64,000 nt of DNA, taken from NCBI RefSeq assembly GCF_001570485.1, contig NZ_BCTA01000093.1:248001-312000 (forward strand), in the 5' to 3' direction. Origin of the DNA: Mycolicibacterium novocastrense (GTDB lineage: Bacteria; Actinomycetota; Actinomycetes; Mycobacteriales; Mycobacteriaceae). Below are positions 48,908 through 57,513 of this stretch, piece by piece; position 1 is the first letter of the stretch, and every line of letters starts with the position of its first letter. Below the pieces are notes generated by a model. It did no database searches. It was not told the origin of the DNA and saw nothing but the letters and a program-made list of their open reading frames with translations. Position numbers and translations under genes: made by a program.

Positions 48908-49666
48908 GTGACTTTGCTGCGCGAGACGGCCCGACTGGCGGCCGCGACGGCCGCAGTCGCCGCACTCGTCGGCGGCGTGGCCCCGCTGGCGGTGGCCCAG
49001 CCCGGCCCACCCCCCGGACCCGTCAGTCCCGGATATGGTTCGGGCACCGCGCCCGGACCGGCGGCGACCTCCCCCGGATACCCCGGATACGGGTCCTCGA
49101 CATCCGCGTGCAGCGATATCGAGGTGATCTTCGCTCGCGGCACCGACGACACCCCGGGCCTCGGCACGCCGGGCACCGCATTCGTCAACGCGCTGCGCGG
49201 CCTGACCGGAGGGCGCACCATCAGCACATACGCCGTCGACTATCCCGCCTCGTACGACTTCCTGGCCGCCGCCGACGGCGCGACCGACGCCACCAACCGC
49301 ATCGCGATGCTGGCGCAGCAATGCCCGAACACCCGCATCGTGCTCGGCGGGTACTCGCAGGGAGCCGCGGTCGTCGACATGCTGGCCGGTGTGCCGCCGC
49401 TCGGCAACAAGATCGGATCGATCGGCTCGGCTCCCCCGCTGCCGGGCAGCCTGGTACCCAACGTCGCCGCCGTGGCGGTGTTCGGCAACCCGGCCACCAA
49501 ATTCAGCAACCCGATCACCAAATCGGTGTTCGCCGGCCGCGCGATCGACCTGTGCAAGGACGGCGACCCGATCTGCTCGAAGGGCCGTAACCCGTTCGCG
49601 CACAACGACTACGTGAGCGCCGGACTGGTCCAGGAGGCGGCGAACTTCGTCGCTGGCCTGGTCTGA
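48908..49666 (+). CDS. Cutinase-family esterase (first of three)
   Basis: A secreted 252-residue serine esterase from GTG 48908. The signal peptide ends near AVAQP (about 29-31), followed by a Pro/Gly linker (PPPGPVSPGYGSGTAPG). The cutinase domain begins at CSDIEVIFARGTDDTPG; the nucleophile elbow is LGGYSQGAAVVDM, and the acid and base are in CKDGDPIC and NPFAHNDYV. Mycobacterial cutinase-like proteins (Culp) cleave lipid esters or phospholipids rather than plant cutin. It heads a run of three paralogues, like Rv3451-Rv3452. Confidence 0.92.
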   Translation: MTLLRETARLAAATAAVAALVGGVAPLAVAQPGPPPGPVSPGYGSGTAPGPAATSPGYPGYGSSTSACSDIEVIFARGTDDTPGLGTPGTAFVNALRGLTGGRTISTYAVDYPASYDFLAAADGATDATNRIAMLAQQCPNTRIVLGGYSQGAAVVDMLAGVPPLGNKIGSIGSAPPLPGSLVPNVAAVAVFGNPATKFSNPITKSVFAGRAIDLCKDGDPICSKGRNPFAHNDYVSAGLVQEAANFVAGLV

Positions 49667-49692
49667 CGCCACGCGGGATATCATCTCGTCCC

Positions 49693-50352
49693 GTGGATTT
49701 CGCTCGCCTTCGTCGTCGGGTCGCCGGCACCGCCGTCATCGCGGCCATCGGACTGACCTTCTCGCTCCTGGCGCCAACGGTTGCCTCGGCACAAGGCTGC
49801 TCCGATGTGACAGTGGTGTTCGCCCGCGGCACCGGTGAACCCCCGGGCATCGGCCGCGTCGGCCAGGCGTTCGTCGAGGCCCTGCGCCCGCAACTCGGGG
49901 ACCGCACCCTGTCGGCTTACGGGGTGGCCTACCCGGCCACCTACGACTTCATGATGGCGGCCGACGGCGCCGCCGACGCGGCGGCCTTCGTCACCAACAC
50001 CGCACAGTCGTGTCCGAACTCGCGCATCGTGCTGGGTGGGTTCTCTCAGGGCGCGGCCGTCGTCGACATGCTCGCCGGCATCCCGCCGCTGGGCAACCGG
50101 ATCGGCGCGCTGGGCCCGGTGCTGCCTCCGAACGTCGCACCCAATGTCGCCGCCGTGGCCGTCTTCGGCAACCCGGCGACCAAGTTCGGAAACCCGATCA
50201 CCACGGCGCCGATCTTCGGTGGGCGGGCGATCGACCTCTGCACCGACGGGGACCCGATCTGTTCCCGCGGCCGCAATCCGTTCGCCCACAGCGATTACGT
50301 CGGACGCGGAATGGCGAATCAGGCTGCGAATTTCGTGGCGCGGCTGGTCTGA
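49693..50352 (+). CDS. Cutinase-family esterase (second of three)
   Basis: A 219-residue secreted esterase (GTG start) with a signal peptide cleaved near VASAQG (about 33-35) and no linker. The domain runs from CSDVTVVFARGTGEPPGIG to the end with LGGFSQGAAVVDM, CTDGDPIC and NPFAHSDYV; all triad residues are kept. It is very close to the first paralogue, including GVPPLGN/GIPPLGN, pointing to tandem duplication. 26 bp separate the two genes. Confidence 0.92.
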   Translation: MDFARLRRRVAGTAVIAAIGLTFSLLAPTVASAQGCSDVTVVFARGTGEPPGIGRVGQAFVEALRPQLGDRTLSAYGVAYPATYDFMMAADGAADAAAFVTNTAQSCPNSRIVLGGFSQGAAVVDMLAGIPPLGNRIGALGPVLPPNVAPNVAAVAVFGNPATKFGNPITTAPIFGGRAIDLCTDGDPICSRGRNPFAHSDYVGRGMANQAANFVARLV

Positions 50353-50415
50353 GGTCGCGGCGACCGCTGTCGATTACCTTCGTCGGCGTTGATTAGTTCC
50401 TATAGGATCGGCGGA

Positions 50416-51111
50416 GTGCAAAACGATCTTGTTCGCTGCTTGGGGCGCCGGGGGACGCTGCTCATCGGGGCGGTCGTACTCGCGGTAGCAGGGCTGATCG
50501 CGCCCGTCACCCAGGCAACCCCGGGCCTTCTGTCCGTCGCCGCCGCGCAGTCATGCCCACAGGCGGAGCTCATCTTCGCGCGCGGTCGCACCGAGTCGCC
50601 CGGTGCCGGCGTGATCGGCAACGCGCTCATCAGTGCGCTGCGCAGCAAGAGCGGAAAGAACATCAACCTCTACTCCGTGAGCTATCCGGCCGATTACGAG
50701 ATCGACATCGGCGCCAACGACATGAGCTCACGGATCCAGGACATGGCGGCACGGTGCCCCGACACCCGACTGGTGCTGGGCGGATACTCGTTGGGCGCCG
50801 CGGTGACCGACGTCGTGCTGGCCGCACCCATCGCCGCATTCGGGTTCGACAAGCCGCTGCCTCCCGGGATGGATCGCCACATCGCCGCCGTCGCGCTGTT
50901 CGGCAACGGCATCGCATGGGCCGGTCCGATCACCAACTTCAGCCCGCTGTACGGCGAGCGCACCATCGAGCTGTGCCACGGCGCCGACCCGATCTGCAAC
51001 CCCGCCGAGCCGAAGACCTGGGAGGGCAACTGGCCCGACCATGCGGCGCGCGCGTATGTCAATGCGGGGATGGTCAACCAGGCGGCCGACTTCATCGCCG
51101 CACGGATCTAG
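50416..51111 (+). CDS. Cutinase-family esterase (third, divergent)
   Basis: A 231-residue secreted esterase from GTG 50416 (a TTG nine codons upstream is in frame). The signal region GTLLIGAVVLAVAGLIAPVT leads to CPQAELIFARGRTESPGAG. The elbow is LGGYSLGAAVTDV, and the acid/base region reads CHGADPICNPAEPKTWEGNW then PDHAARAYVN, with an insertion absent from the other two copies. The triad appears intact, so it is probably active with altered specificity. Its stop overlaps the convergent truA stop by three bases (CTAG). Confidence 0.9.
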   Translation: MQNDLVRCLGRRGTLLIGAVVLAVAGLIAPVTQATPGLLSVAAAQSCPQAELIFARGRTESPGAGVIGNALISALRSKSGKNINLYSVSYPADYEIDIGANDMSSRIQDMAARCPDTRLVLGGYSLGAAVTDVVLAAPIAAFGFDKPLPPGMDRHIAAVALFGNGIAWAGPITNFSPLYGERTIELCHGADPICNPAEPKTWEGNWPDHAARAYVNAGMVNQAADFIAARI

Positions 51112-51977
51112 TCGACCACCCGCAGGTCGCGGGTGACCTTGGTCCGTGCTTCGAGCTGATCGTCGGGCGGATAGTCGACGCCCACGAGGGTCAACCCCTG
51201 CGGCGGTGCGGCCGCGAACTCGCTGGACCTTCGATCGGCCGCCAACAAGCTTGCGCACCAATCGGGTTCGCGACGGTGTTCACCGACGGCCAGCAGCGCG
51301 CCGACCAGCGAGCGGACCATCGACCAGCAGAAGGCGTCGGCGCTGACATGGGCGGTGACCCGCGTCCCCTCACGCGACCAGTCCAGGCGCTGAAGGTCAC
51401 GGATGGTGGTCGCACCCTCACGGTACCGGCAGAAGGCCGCGAAGTCGTGCAGTCCGAGCAGCTTTCGTGACGCCTCGGCCATCGCGTCCACGTCGAGCGG
51501 GCGGGGCCAGGCGGTCACATAGCGCGCCTCGTGCGGTTCGACACCGTATGGCGCCGTCGACAGTCGATAGACGTAGTGTCGGCGCAGCGCAGAGAAGCGG
51601 GCGTCGAAGCCCGGGGCGGCACGCTCGACGTCGAGCACGCGGACGTCTCGGGGCAGGAACCGGCCGAGCCGCCGCACCAGCGGCAGGAACTCGCTGTCGC
51701 CGGGGCGCGTCGTACGCGGATAGGCGTGCGCCAGAGCCTCTTCGGGCACGTCGACATGAGCGACCTGACCGGTGGCGTGCACACCGGCGTCGGTGCGACC
51801 CGCCGCCCGCGCCACCACCGCGGTGCGGAACACCGTCGACAACGCCTCTTCGAGGACACCGGCCACGGTGCGCTGTCCTGCCTGGACCGCCCAGCCTGCG
51901 AACTCGGTTCCGTCGTAGGCGATGTCGAGCCGGAGACGAACGAGCCCGCCACCGGATTCGATGGCGGGCTCGCTCAT
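51108..51977 (-). CDS. truA: tRNA pseudouridine(38-40) synthase TruA
   Basis: A 289-residue pseudouridine synthase from ATG 51977. It has IAYDGTEFAGWAVQAGQRTV, the catalytic aspartate in AAGRTDAGVHATGQVAH, and the RHYVYRL and SFCWSMVR-like (DAFCWSMVRSLVGAL) signatures. It modifies positions 38-40 of the tRNA anticodon arm. It is the last gene of the ribosomal cluster, 7 bp after rplQ. The long open frame upstream of the ATG belongs to rplQ out of frame. Confidence 0.95.
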   Translation of the reverse strand: MSEPAIESGGGLVRLRLDIAYDGTEFAGWAVQAGQRTVAGVLEEALSTVFRTAVVARAAGRTDAGVHATGQVAHVDVPEEALAHAYPRTTRPGDSEFLPLVRRLGRFLPRDVRVLDVERAAPGFDARFSALRRHYVYRLSTAPYGVEPHEARYVTAWPRPLDVDAMAEASRKLLGLHDFAAFCRYREGATTIRDLQRLDWSREGTRVTAHVSADAFCWSMVRSLVGALLAVGEHRREPDWCASLLAADRRSSEFAAAPPQGLTLVGVDYPPDDQLEARTKVTRDLRVVD

Positions 51978-51984
51978 GACGTCC

Positions 51985-52581
51985 TCAGGACTTGTCGTCA
52001 TCCTTGTCGGCCTCGTCAGCCGGGGCCTCGTCAGCCGGGGCCTCGTCAGCCGGAGCCTCGACCTCGCTCGACTCGGCCTTGGCCTCTTCGACCGATTCCT
52101 CCTCGGTGGGACCTTCGGCCGCTTCCGGCTCGACCGCGGCCTGCGGAGCGGACGCGGCGGCGACGGGCTGCTCGGTCTTGGAGCCCGCGGCCCTGCGAGC
52201 ACGGTTGGCCTCCGAGGTCACCGTCTTCTCCCGCACCAGCTCGATGACCGCCATCGGGGCGTTGTCGCCCTTGCGGTTCTCGACCTTGATGATGCGGGTG
52301 TAGCCGCCCTCGCGGTCGGCGTAGAACGGGCCGATCTCGGCGAACAGCGTGTGCACGATGTCCTTGTCGCGGATCTTCTTCATCACCTCACGCCGGTTGT
52401 GCAGCGTGCCCTTCTTGGCGTGCGTGATGAGCTTTTCCGCATAGGGCCGCAACGCCCGCGCCTTCGGCTCGGTCGTCTTGATCCGGCCGTGCTCGAAGAG
52501 CGACGTGGCCAGGTTGGCCAGCAGCGCCTTCTGGTGGGCGGACCCGCCGCCGAGACGAGGTCCCTTGGTGGGCTTGGGCAT
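51985..52581 (-). CDS. rplQ: 50S ribosomal protein L17
   Basis: A 198-residue L17. The conserved core (MPKPTKGPRLGGGSAHQKAL to about residue 118) is followed by a long Ala/Glu-rich tail with a repeated PADEA unit, longer than in most bacteria but typical of mycobacteria. Lies 63 bp after rpoA and just before truA in one transcript. Confidence 0.97.
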   Translation of the reverse strand: MPKPTKGPRLGGGSAHQKALLANLATSLFEHGRIKTTEPKARALRPYAEKLITHAKKGTLHNRREVMKKIRDKDIVHTLFAEIGPFYADREGGYTRIIKVENRKGDNAPMAVIELVREKTVTSEANRARRAAGSKTEQPVAAASAPQAAVEPEAAEGPTEEESVEEAKAESSEVEAPADEAPADEAPADEADKDDDKS

Positions 52582-52644
52582 TGCGACTATCTCCTATGTG
52601 GGGCCGACCCCCGTATCAGGTAGGGCCGGGACGGACTGGCTTCT

Positions 52645-53697
52645 TTAGAGCTGTTCGGTTTCGGCGTAGTCCTGGTTGTCGTCCAGGTCGTAGCCCGCAT
52701 CGCTGTTCCAGGTGCCGGTGGCGACGTCGTAGCCGGCGACCTCGGACGGATCGAAGCTGGCCGGGCTGTCCTTGAGCGACAGACCCAGCTGATGCAGCTT
52801 GATCTTCACCTCGTCGATGGACTTCTGACCGAAGTTGCGGATGTCCAGCAGGTCGGACTCCGTGCGGGCGACCAATTCGCCCACCGTGTGCACACCCTCG
52901 CGCTTGAGGCAGTTGTACGACCGCACCGTCAGGTCCAGATCGTCGATCGGCAGCGCGAAGCTGGCGATGTGATCGGCCTCGGCCGGCGACGGACCGATTT
53001 CGATGCCCTCGGCCTCGACGTTGAGTTCACGTGCCAGACCGAACAACTCGACCAGCGTCTTGCCCGCCGAAGCGAGCGCGTCACGCGGCGTGATCGAGTT
53101 CTTGGTCTCCACGTCGAGAATCAGCTTGTCGAAGTCGGTGCGCTGCTCGACACGGGTGGCCTCCACCTTGTAGGTGACCTTGAGCACCGGCGAGTAGATC
53201 GAATCGACCGGGATGCGGCCGATTTCGGCGCCCGAGGCCTTGTTCTGAACGGCGGGGACGTAACCGCGGCCGCGCTCGACGACGAGCTCGACCTCGAGCT
53301 TGCCCTTGTCGTTGAGGGTGGCGATGTGCATCTCGGGGTTGTGCACCGTCACACCGGCGGGCGGAACGATGTCCCCCGCGGTGACCTCACCCGGACCCTG
53401 CTTGCGCAGGTACATGGTGACCGGCTCGTCCTCTTCCGACGAGACGACCAGGCCCTTGAGGTTCAGGATGATGTCGGTGACGTCTTCCTTGACTCCAGGC
53501 ACCGTGGTGAACTCGTGCAGCACGCCGTCGATGCGGATGCTGGTGACCGCCGCGCCCGGGATGGACGACAGCAGTGTGCGCCGAAGCGAATTGCCAAGGG
53601 TATAACCGAAACCGGGCTCCAGCGGCTCGATGACGAACTGGGAGCGGTTCTCGGCCTTGACGTCTTCGGACAGTGTAGGGCGCTGAGAAATCAGCAT
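52645..53697 (-). CDS. rpoA: RNA polymerase alpha subunit
   Basis: A 350-residue alpha subunit. The N-terminal dimerisation domain starts MLISQRPTLSEDVKAENRSQ and includes FVIEPLEPGFGYTLGNSLRR; the C-terminal domain (DLTVRSYNCLKREGVHTVGEL, DLLDIRNFGQKSIDEVK) binds UP elements and activators. An acidic tail ends DDNQDYAETEQL. It sits between rpsD and rplQ as in most actinobacteria. Confidence 0.98.
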   Translation of the reverse strand: MLISQRPTLSEDVKAENRSQFVIEPLEPGFGYTLGNSLRRTLLSSIPGAAVTSIRIDGVLHEFTTVPGVKEDVTDIILNLKGLVVSSEEDEPVTMYLRKQGPGEVTAGDIVPPAGVTVHNPEMHIATLNDKGKLEVELVVERGRGYVPAVQNKASGAEIGRIPVDSIYSPVLKVTYKVEATRVEQRTDFDKLILDVETKNSITPRDALASAGKTLVELFGLARELNVEAEGIEIGPSPAEADHIASFALPIDDLDLTVRSYNCLKREGVHTVGELVARTESDLLDIRNFGQKSIDEVKIKLHQLGLSLKDSPASFDPSEVAGYDVATGTWNSDAGYDLDDNQDYAETEQL

Positions 53698-53772
53698 GTG
53701 TTTCTTTCCTCCTTCACGGCACCCGCTATTTGATGCCGCGTACTCCAGCCGCCATCCGGGCGGCGGGAAGCC

Positions 53773-54378
53773 TTACTTCGAGTACAGCTCGACGATCAGC
53801 TGCTCGGACAGCGGTACGTCGATCTGCGCACGCTCCGGAAGCTGATGCACCAGGATGCGTTGGCGCTCACCGACGACCTGAAGCCACGACGGGATCGGCC
53901 GCTCACCCGCGGTCTCCCGGGCGATCACGAACGGATCGGTGTTCAGCGACTTTTCCTTCACGTCGATGATGTCGTACTGCGACACCCGGTAGCTCGGAAT
54001 GTCGACCTTGACGCCGTTGACCAGGAAGTGGCCGTGGCTGACCAGCTGCCGCGCCATCCGGCGGGTGCGGGCCAGGCCTGCGCGGTAGATGACGTTGTCC
54101 AGCCGGCTCTCCAGGATGCGCAGCAGGTTGTCACCGGTCTTGCCGGGCAGCCGGTTGGCCTCCTCGTAGTAGCGACGGAACTGCTTTTCCATCACGCCGT
54201 AGGAGAAGCGGGCCTTCTGCTTCTCCTGCAGCTGCAGGCGGTATTCGCTCTCCTTGATCCGCGCGCGACCGTGCTGGCCGGGCGGGTAGGGGCGCTTCTC
54301 GAACGACTGATCGCCGCCGACCAGGTCCACGCCGAGGCGGCGTGACTTGCGGGTCGCGGGTCCGGTGTAACGAGCCAT
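53773..54378 (-). CDS. rpsD: 30S ribosomal protein S4
   Basis: A 201-residue S4 with the S4 RNA-binding domain (LESRLDNVIYRAGLARTRRM, SHGHFLVNGVKVDIPSYRV). The N-terminal segment lacks the zinc-binding cysteines, so it is the C-minus form. S4 initiates 30S assembly and can repress its own operon. 21 bp after rpsK. Confidence 0.98.
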   Translation of the reverse strand: MARYTGPATRKSRRLGVDLVGGDQSFEKRPYPPGQHGRARIKESEYRLQLQEKQKARFSYGVMEKQFRRYYEEANRLPGKTGDNLLRILESRLDNVIYRAGLARTRRMARQLVSHGHFLVNGVKVDIPSYRVSQYDIIDVKEKSLNTDPFVIARETAGERPIPSWLQVVGERQRILVHQLPERAQIDVPLSEQLIVELYSK

Positions 54379-54399
54379 AGTCTGTTTCTCCTCGTCCTA

Positions 54400-54816
54400 C
54401 TAGACCCGGCGCCGCTTCGGCGGACGGCAGCCGTTGTGCGGCTGCGGCGTGACATCGGCGATCGCGCCGACCTCGAGGCCGGCGGCCTGCAGCGACCGGA
54501 TCGCGGTCTCGCGGCCCGAGCCCGGGCCCTTGACGAACACGTCGACCTTCTTCACGCCGTGTTCCTGCGCCTTGCGGGCGGCGTTCTCGGCGGCCAGCTG
54601 CGCGGCGAACGGCGTGGACTTACGCGAGCCCTTGAAGCCCACGTGCCCCGACGACGCCCAGGCGATGACGTTGCCCTGCGGGTCGGTGATCGTCACGATC
54701 GTGTTGTTGAACGTGCTCTTGATGTGCGCGGCACCGTGCGGGACGTTCTTCTTTTCCCGGCGACGGGTCTTCTGCCCCTTCTTGGGGCCGGCCGCGGTCT
54801 TTTTGGCGGGTGGCAT
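54400..54816 (-). CDS. rpsK: 30S ribosomal protein S11
   Basis: A 138-residue S11 with a basic N-terminal extension (MPPAKKTAAGPKKGQKTRRR), the core HIKSTFNNTIVTITDPQGNV and the ending DVTPQPHNGCRPPKRRRV. Part of the 30S platform. Starts 6 bp after rpsM. Confidence 0.98.
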   Translation of the reverse strand: MPPAKKTAAGPKKGQKTRRREKKNVPHGAAHIKSTFNNTIVTITDPQGNVIAWASSGHVGFKGSRKSTPFAAQLAAENAARKAQEHGVKKVDVFVKGPGSGRETAIRSLQAAGLEVGAIADVTPQPHNGCRPPKRRRV

Positions 54817-54822
54817 CGTCGA

Positions 54823-55197
54823 TTACCTGGCCTTCTTCTTGCCGGCGATGGTGCGCTTGGGGCCCTTGCGGGTGCGCGCGTTGGTCTTGGTCCGCTGGCC
54901 GCGCACCGGAAGCCCACGGCGGTGCCGCAGACCCTGGTAGCAGCCGATCTCGATCTTGCGGCGGATGTCGGCCTGCACCTCGCGGCGCAGATCGCCCTCC
55001 ACCTTGAGGTTGGCTTCGATGTAGTCGCGCAGCTGGGTGACCTGATCATCGGTCAGGTCCTTCGTGCGCAGATCCCGGCTGATGCCGGTGGCGTCCAGGA
55101 TCTCCTGGGAGCGGGTACGGCCGACGCCGTAGATATAGGTCAGGGCGATCTCCATGCGCTTATCGCGCGGGAGGTCGACGCCCACGAGACGTGCCAT
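54823..55197 (-). CDS. rpsM: 30S ribosomal protein S13
   Basis: A 124-residue S13 (MARLVGVDLPRDKRMEIALT) with the IYGVGRTRSQEIL helix-two-turn-helix and the basic tail RGLPVRGQRTKTNARTRKGP that contacts P-site tRNA. 145 bp separate it from rpmJ upstream; that gap shows no gene. Confidence 0.98.
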   Translation of the reverse strand: MARLVGVDLPRDKRMEIALTYIYGVGRTRSQEILDATGISRDLRTKDLTDDQVTQLRDYIEANLKVEGDLRREVQADIRRKIEIGCYQGLRHRRGLPVRGQRTKTNARTRKGPKRTIAGKKKAR

Positions 55198-55342
55198 CAG
55201 GCGGTGTTCCTTCTTCTATGCGGAGGTCTTGTCCCAGTCCGTTCCCTCAAATGGGGTCCGGCCTCCGTGCCGGACGTTGGTGAGCGGCGCATCCGCTCAG
55301 TGGTACTGGGAGTTCGTCATTCAGTTGTGTTGCGCGGGGGTT

Positions 55343-55456
55343 CTAACCCTGGCGCTGCTTGTGGCGCGGATCAGAGCAGATCACCATGACCCGCCCATGC
55401 CGGCGGATCACCCTGCACTTATCGCAAATGGGCTTGACGCTCGGGTTCACCTTCAC
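55343..55456 (-). CDS. rpmJ: 50S ribosomal protein L36
   Basis: A 37-residue L36 translated from GTG 55456, too short for usual ORF cut-offs. It begins with [20 protein letters not shown] and ends HKQRQG. The four zinc ligands Cys11, Cys14, Cys27 and His32 are all present, so it is the zinc-containing form; mycobacteria often carry a second zinc-free copy elsewhere. Lies 38 bp after infA. Confidence 0.95.
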
Positions 55457-55494
55457 GGCTCGTTCGATCCTGTTCTTCTGAAGTGTCTGTTTTT

Positions 55495-55716
55495 TTACTT
55501 GTACCGGTAAACGATGCGGCCCCGGGACAAGTCATAGGGAGACAGCTCCACCACGACGCGGTCCTCGGGCAGGATGCGGATGTAGTGCTGCCGCATCTTG
55601 CCGCTGATGTGGGCAAGGACCTTGTGTCCGTTCTCCAGCTCAATGCGGAACATCGCATTGGGCAGGGGTTCGACCACGCGACCCTCGACCTCTATGGCAC
55701 CGTCTTTCTTGGCCAT
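55495..55716 (-). CDS. infA: Translation initiation factor IF-1
   Basis: A 73-residue OB-fold protein, [20 protein letters not shown] to [19 protein letters not shown], almost identical to other actinobacterial IF-1 proteins. It blocks the ribosomal A site during initiation. ATG 55716 is the standard start; the longer upstream frame is not homologous. First gene of the infA-rpmJ-rpsM-rpsK-rpsD-rpoA-rplQ-truA cluster. Confidence 0.98.
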
Positions 55717-55963
55717 TGTCTTTCGGAGATCCTCCGTGTCCTGATCGTTGGCGCCTTCCCGCCGCGGGCGGCGGATACTGCTGCGGCGCAGCAAACGCTT
55801 CCGACCACAGAACGTGAGCCAGTAGCCAGAAATTCCTGAACAGGGCACGCAAAGAGTCGGCGCGATCGTCGCACCGTTGATCCATGGTACTCGCCCACGG
55901 GCCGGGCCCAAAATCGCGACGGAACGGCCGCCGTCACCCCGTTGCCGTCGCGGGCCGGTCGCC
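55717..55963 (-). promoter_or_regulatory. Upstream region of infA
   Basis: A 247-bp gap between the infA start and the stop of the hydrolase gene, which is also transcribed leftwards. It should contain the promoter for the ribosomal protein cluster, but I cannot place a -10 with confidence and see no other gene. Confidence 0.35.
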
Positions 55964-57226
55964 TTATGCGTCGATCCCGCGGACGAGACCTGATTGCACC
56001 AACGCGGCCGTGAGGAACCGGTGCACCGGCCGGGACCGGAAGAAGCCGGTGTGCCCGCCGCGGTACCACTGGATGTCGGGTTGTCCCCAGTGATCCCACA
56101 GCCGGTCAATCTGCTCGCGAGGGTGGACCACCTGGTCGGCGATGCCCGCGTAGATGAAGCGGCCGGCCATCGGGACCTGCGGCGGTAAGGAGAGCGGCGA
56201 GATCATCCGGCCGAGCGGGGCGGCCAGCCTGATCGTCTCCATCCGCGGATCGTCGCTGCCCATGCCGGAGTGGCGCGCCAAAAGGCCGACCAGGTCGGCG
56301 ACCGGCACGCCCAGCACCGCGCATTCCAGGGCGTCGTCGAGGCTGGCCACCAACGCCGCGATGAAGCCGCCCAGCGACAGGCCGTACACGCCGATCGGCG
56401 CTCCCGGCTGCTGGCGGCGGATCCACGACAGCAGGCTGCGAACGTCCCACACCGCCTGCGCGGTGGCGTGGATGTCGTCGAGGACGTCCTCACCGGGGAA
56501 CACCGCACCCTTGGGCAGCCCCTTGGCCCGCGGACCGTGCATCGGCAGCACCGGCATCACGACGTTGAGACCCAACTCGTCGTGCAGGTACCACGCCCGG
56601 AAGATCGCCAGGTCGATTGCCGCGCGGCCCATCTCGGTGCCGTGGACGCACACCAGCCACGGCCGCGGCTCGGGGTGGCGCAGCAGCAAACCGTAGCCGC
56701 GGGAAACGGCGTCGTAGCCCAGCCAGCGGTCGGCACCGGGTTCATCGGGGTCCGGCCGGTACCCGCTGGTCCAGCGCAACCGGTGATAGGAGCGGTTGCG
56801 GCGACGCACCGGCGAGATGTCCAGGTCGCTCGGCGGCCCCGGCGCAGCGAAGAACGCCGCCGGATCGTCGAGGCTGCCACGTTGTCCGTAGAAGTCCAGC
56901 GCCGCCACCACTTCCCCATGGATTCGGTCGAAGGCCCGCGGATCGCTGAGCGGACGCCGGGCTCGCAGCCCGAGCAGCACCACCTCGTCGCGGAACGCCT
57001 CGGCGGCCAACGCGACCGTCGGTCGCACGGTCGGCGTCTGGTCACGGCCGTCGTGGAGGTAATCACGCCATGATCGCGCGTAGTAGCCGCCGGTTCTCGT
57101 CAGCGGTTGCACCACGTTGCGCAGCGGCGCCTGTATCCGCGGCACGGTGGAGCGGTGCGGAGTCCGTGCGCCGTCGTCGGCGCCGATACCGATGTCGTCT
57201 GTTCCCACACCTCCGACAGTAGCCAC
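55964..57226 (-). CDS. Large alpha/beta hydrolase
   Basis: A 420-residue protein starting GTG with a 190-residue N-terminal region of unknown fold ([40 protein letters not shown]) and a C-terminal alpha/beta hydrolase domain. The domain has [40 protein letters not shown], the nucleophile elbow [35 protein letters not shown] and the histidine in [10 protein letters not shown]. Relatives in mycobacteria are uncharacterised. It is divergent from the SRPBCC-led operon. Esterase or peptidase-type activity is possible. Confidence 0.87.
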
Positions 57227-57423
57227 GCAGCCGTCGTCCCTTTAGAGCCATTGGTCACCTGTCCGTGCACGGATCCGGCCGACACAGGGCCCCTGAGGCG
57301 GGTAATCGTGCTAGTGCTCAGCCGGTTTCGGCACCGACTGTTTGGCGCAAAGTGGCGCCCACCACTCTGCACGGCCAATGTGGCGGCCCCGATAACATGG
57401 CCTACGTCGTTTTGCTGCTGCGA

Positions 57424-57446
57424 GGTGACTTCGGTCCCTAGTCACC
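57424..57446. promoter_or_regulatory. Inverted repeat upstream of the SRPBCC/receiver operon
   Basis: GGTGACT-N9-AGTCACC is a perfect 7-bp-arm inverted repeat about 67 bp upstream of the ATG at 57514. It partly overlaps GTGACTTCGGTCCC, which matches 11 of 14 core positions of the DevR/DosR box as I remember it. The rest of the 287-bp gap (57227-57513) contains no gene. Confidence 0.45.
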
Positions 57447-57513
57447 GCCGGCGGCCGGTGGTCCGATGAGAAGTGGCAATCCCGCCGCGCACACCACCCG
57501 CTAGGAGCAAACG

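Noticed and set aside
52017..52070. Short direct repeats at the rplQ 3' end that might suggest a repeat array
   Set aside because: They encode the repeated PADEA tail of L17 and have no spacer structure of a CRISPR.
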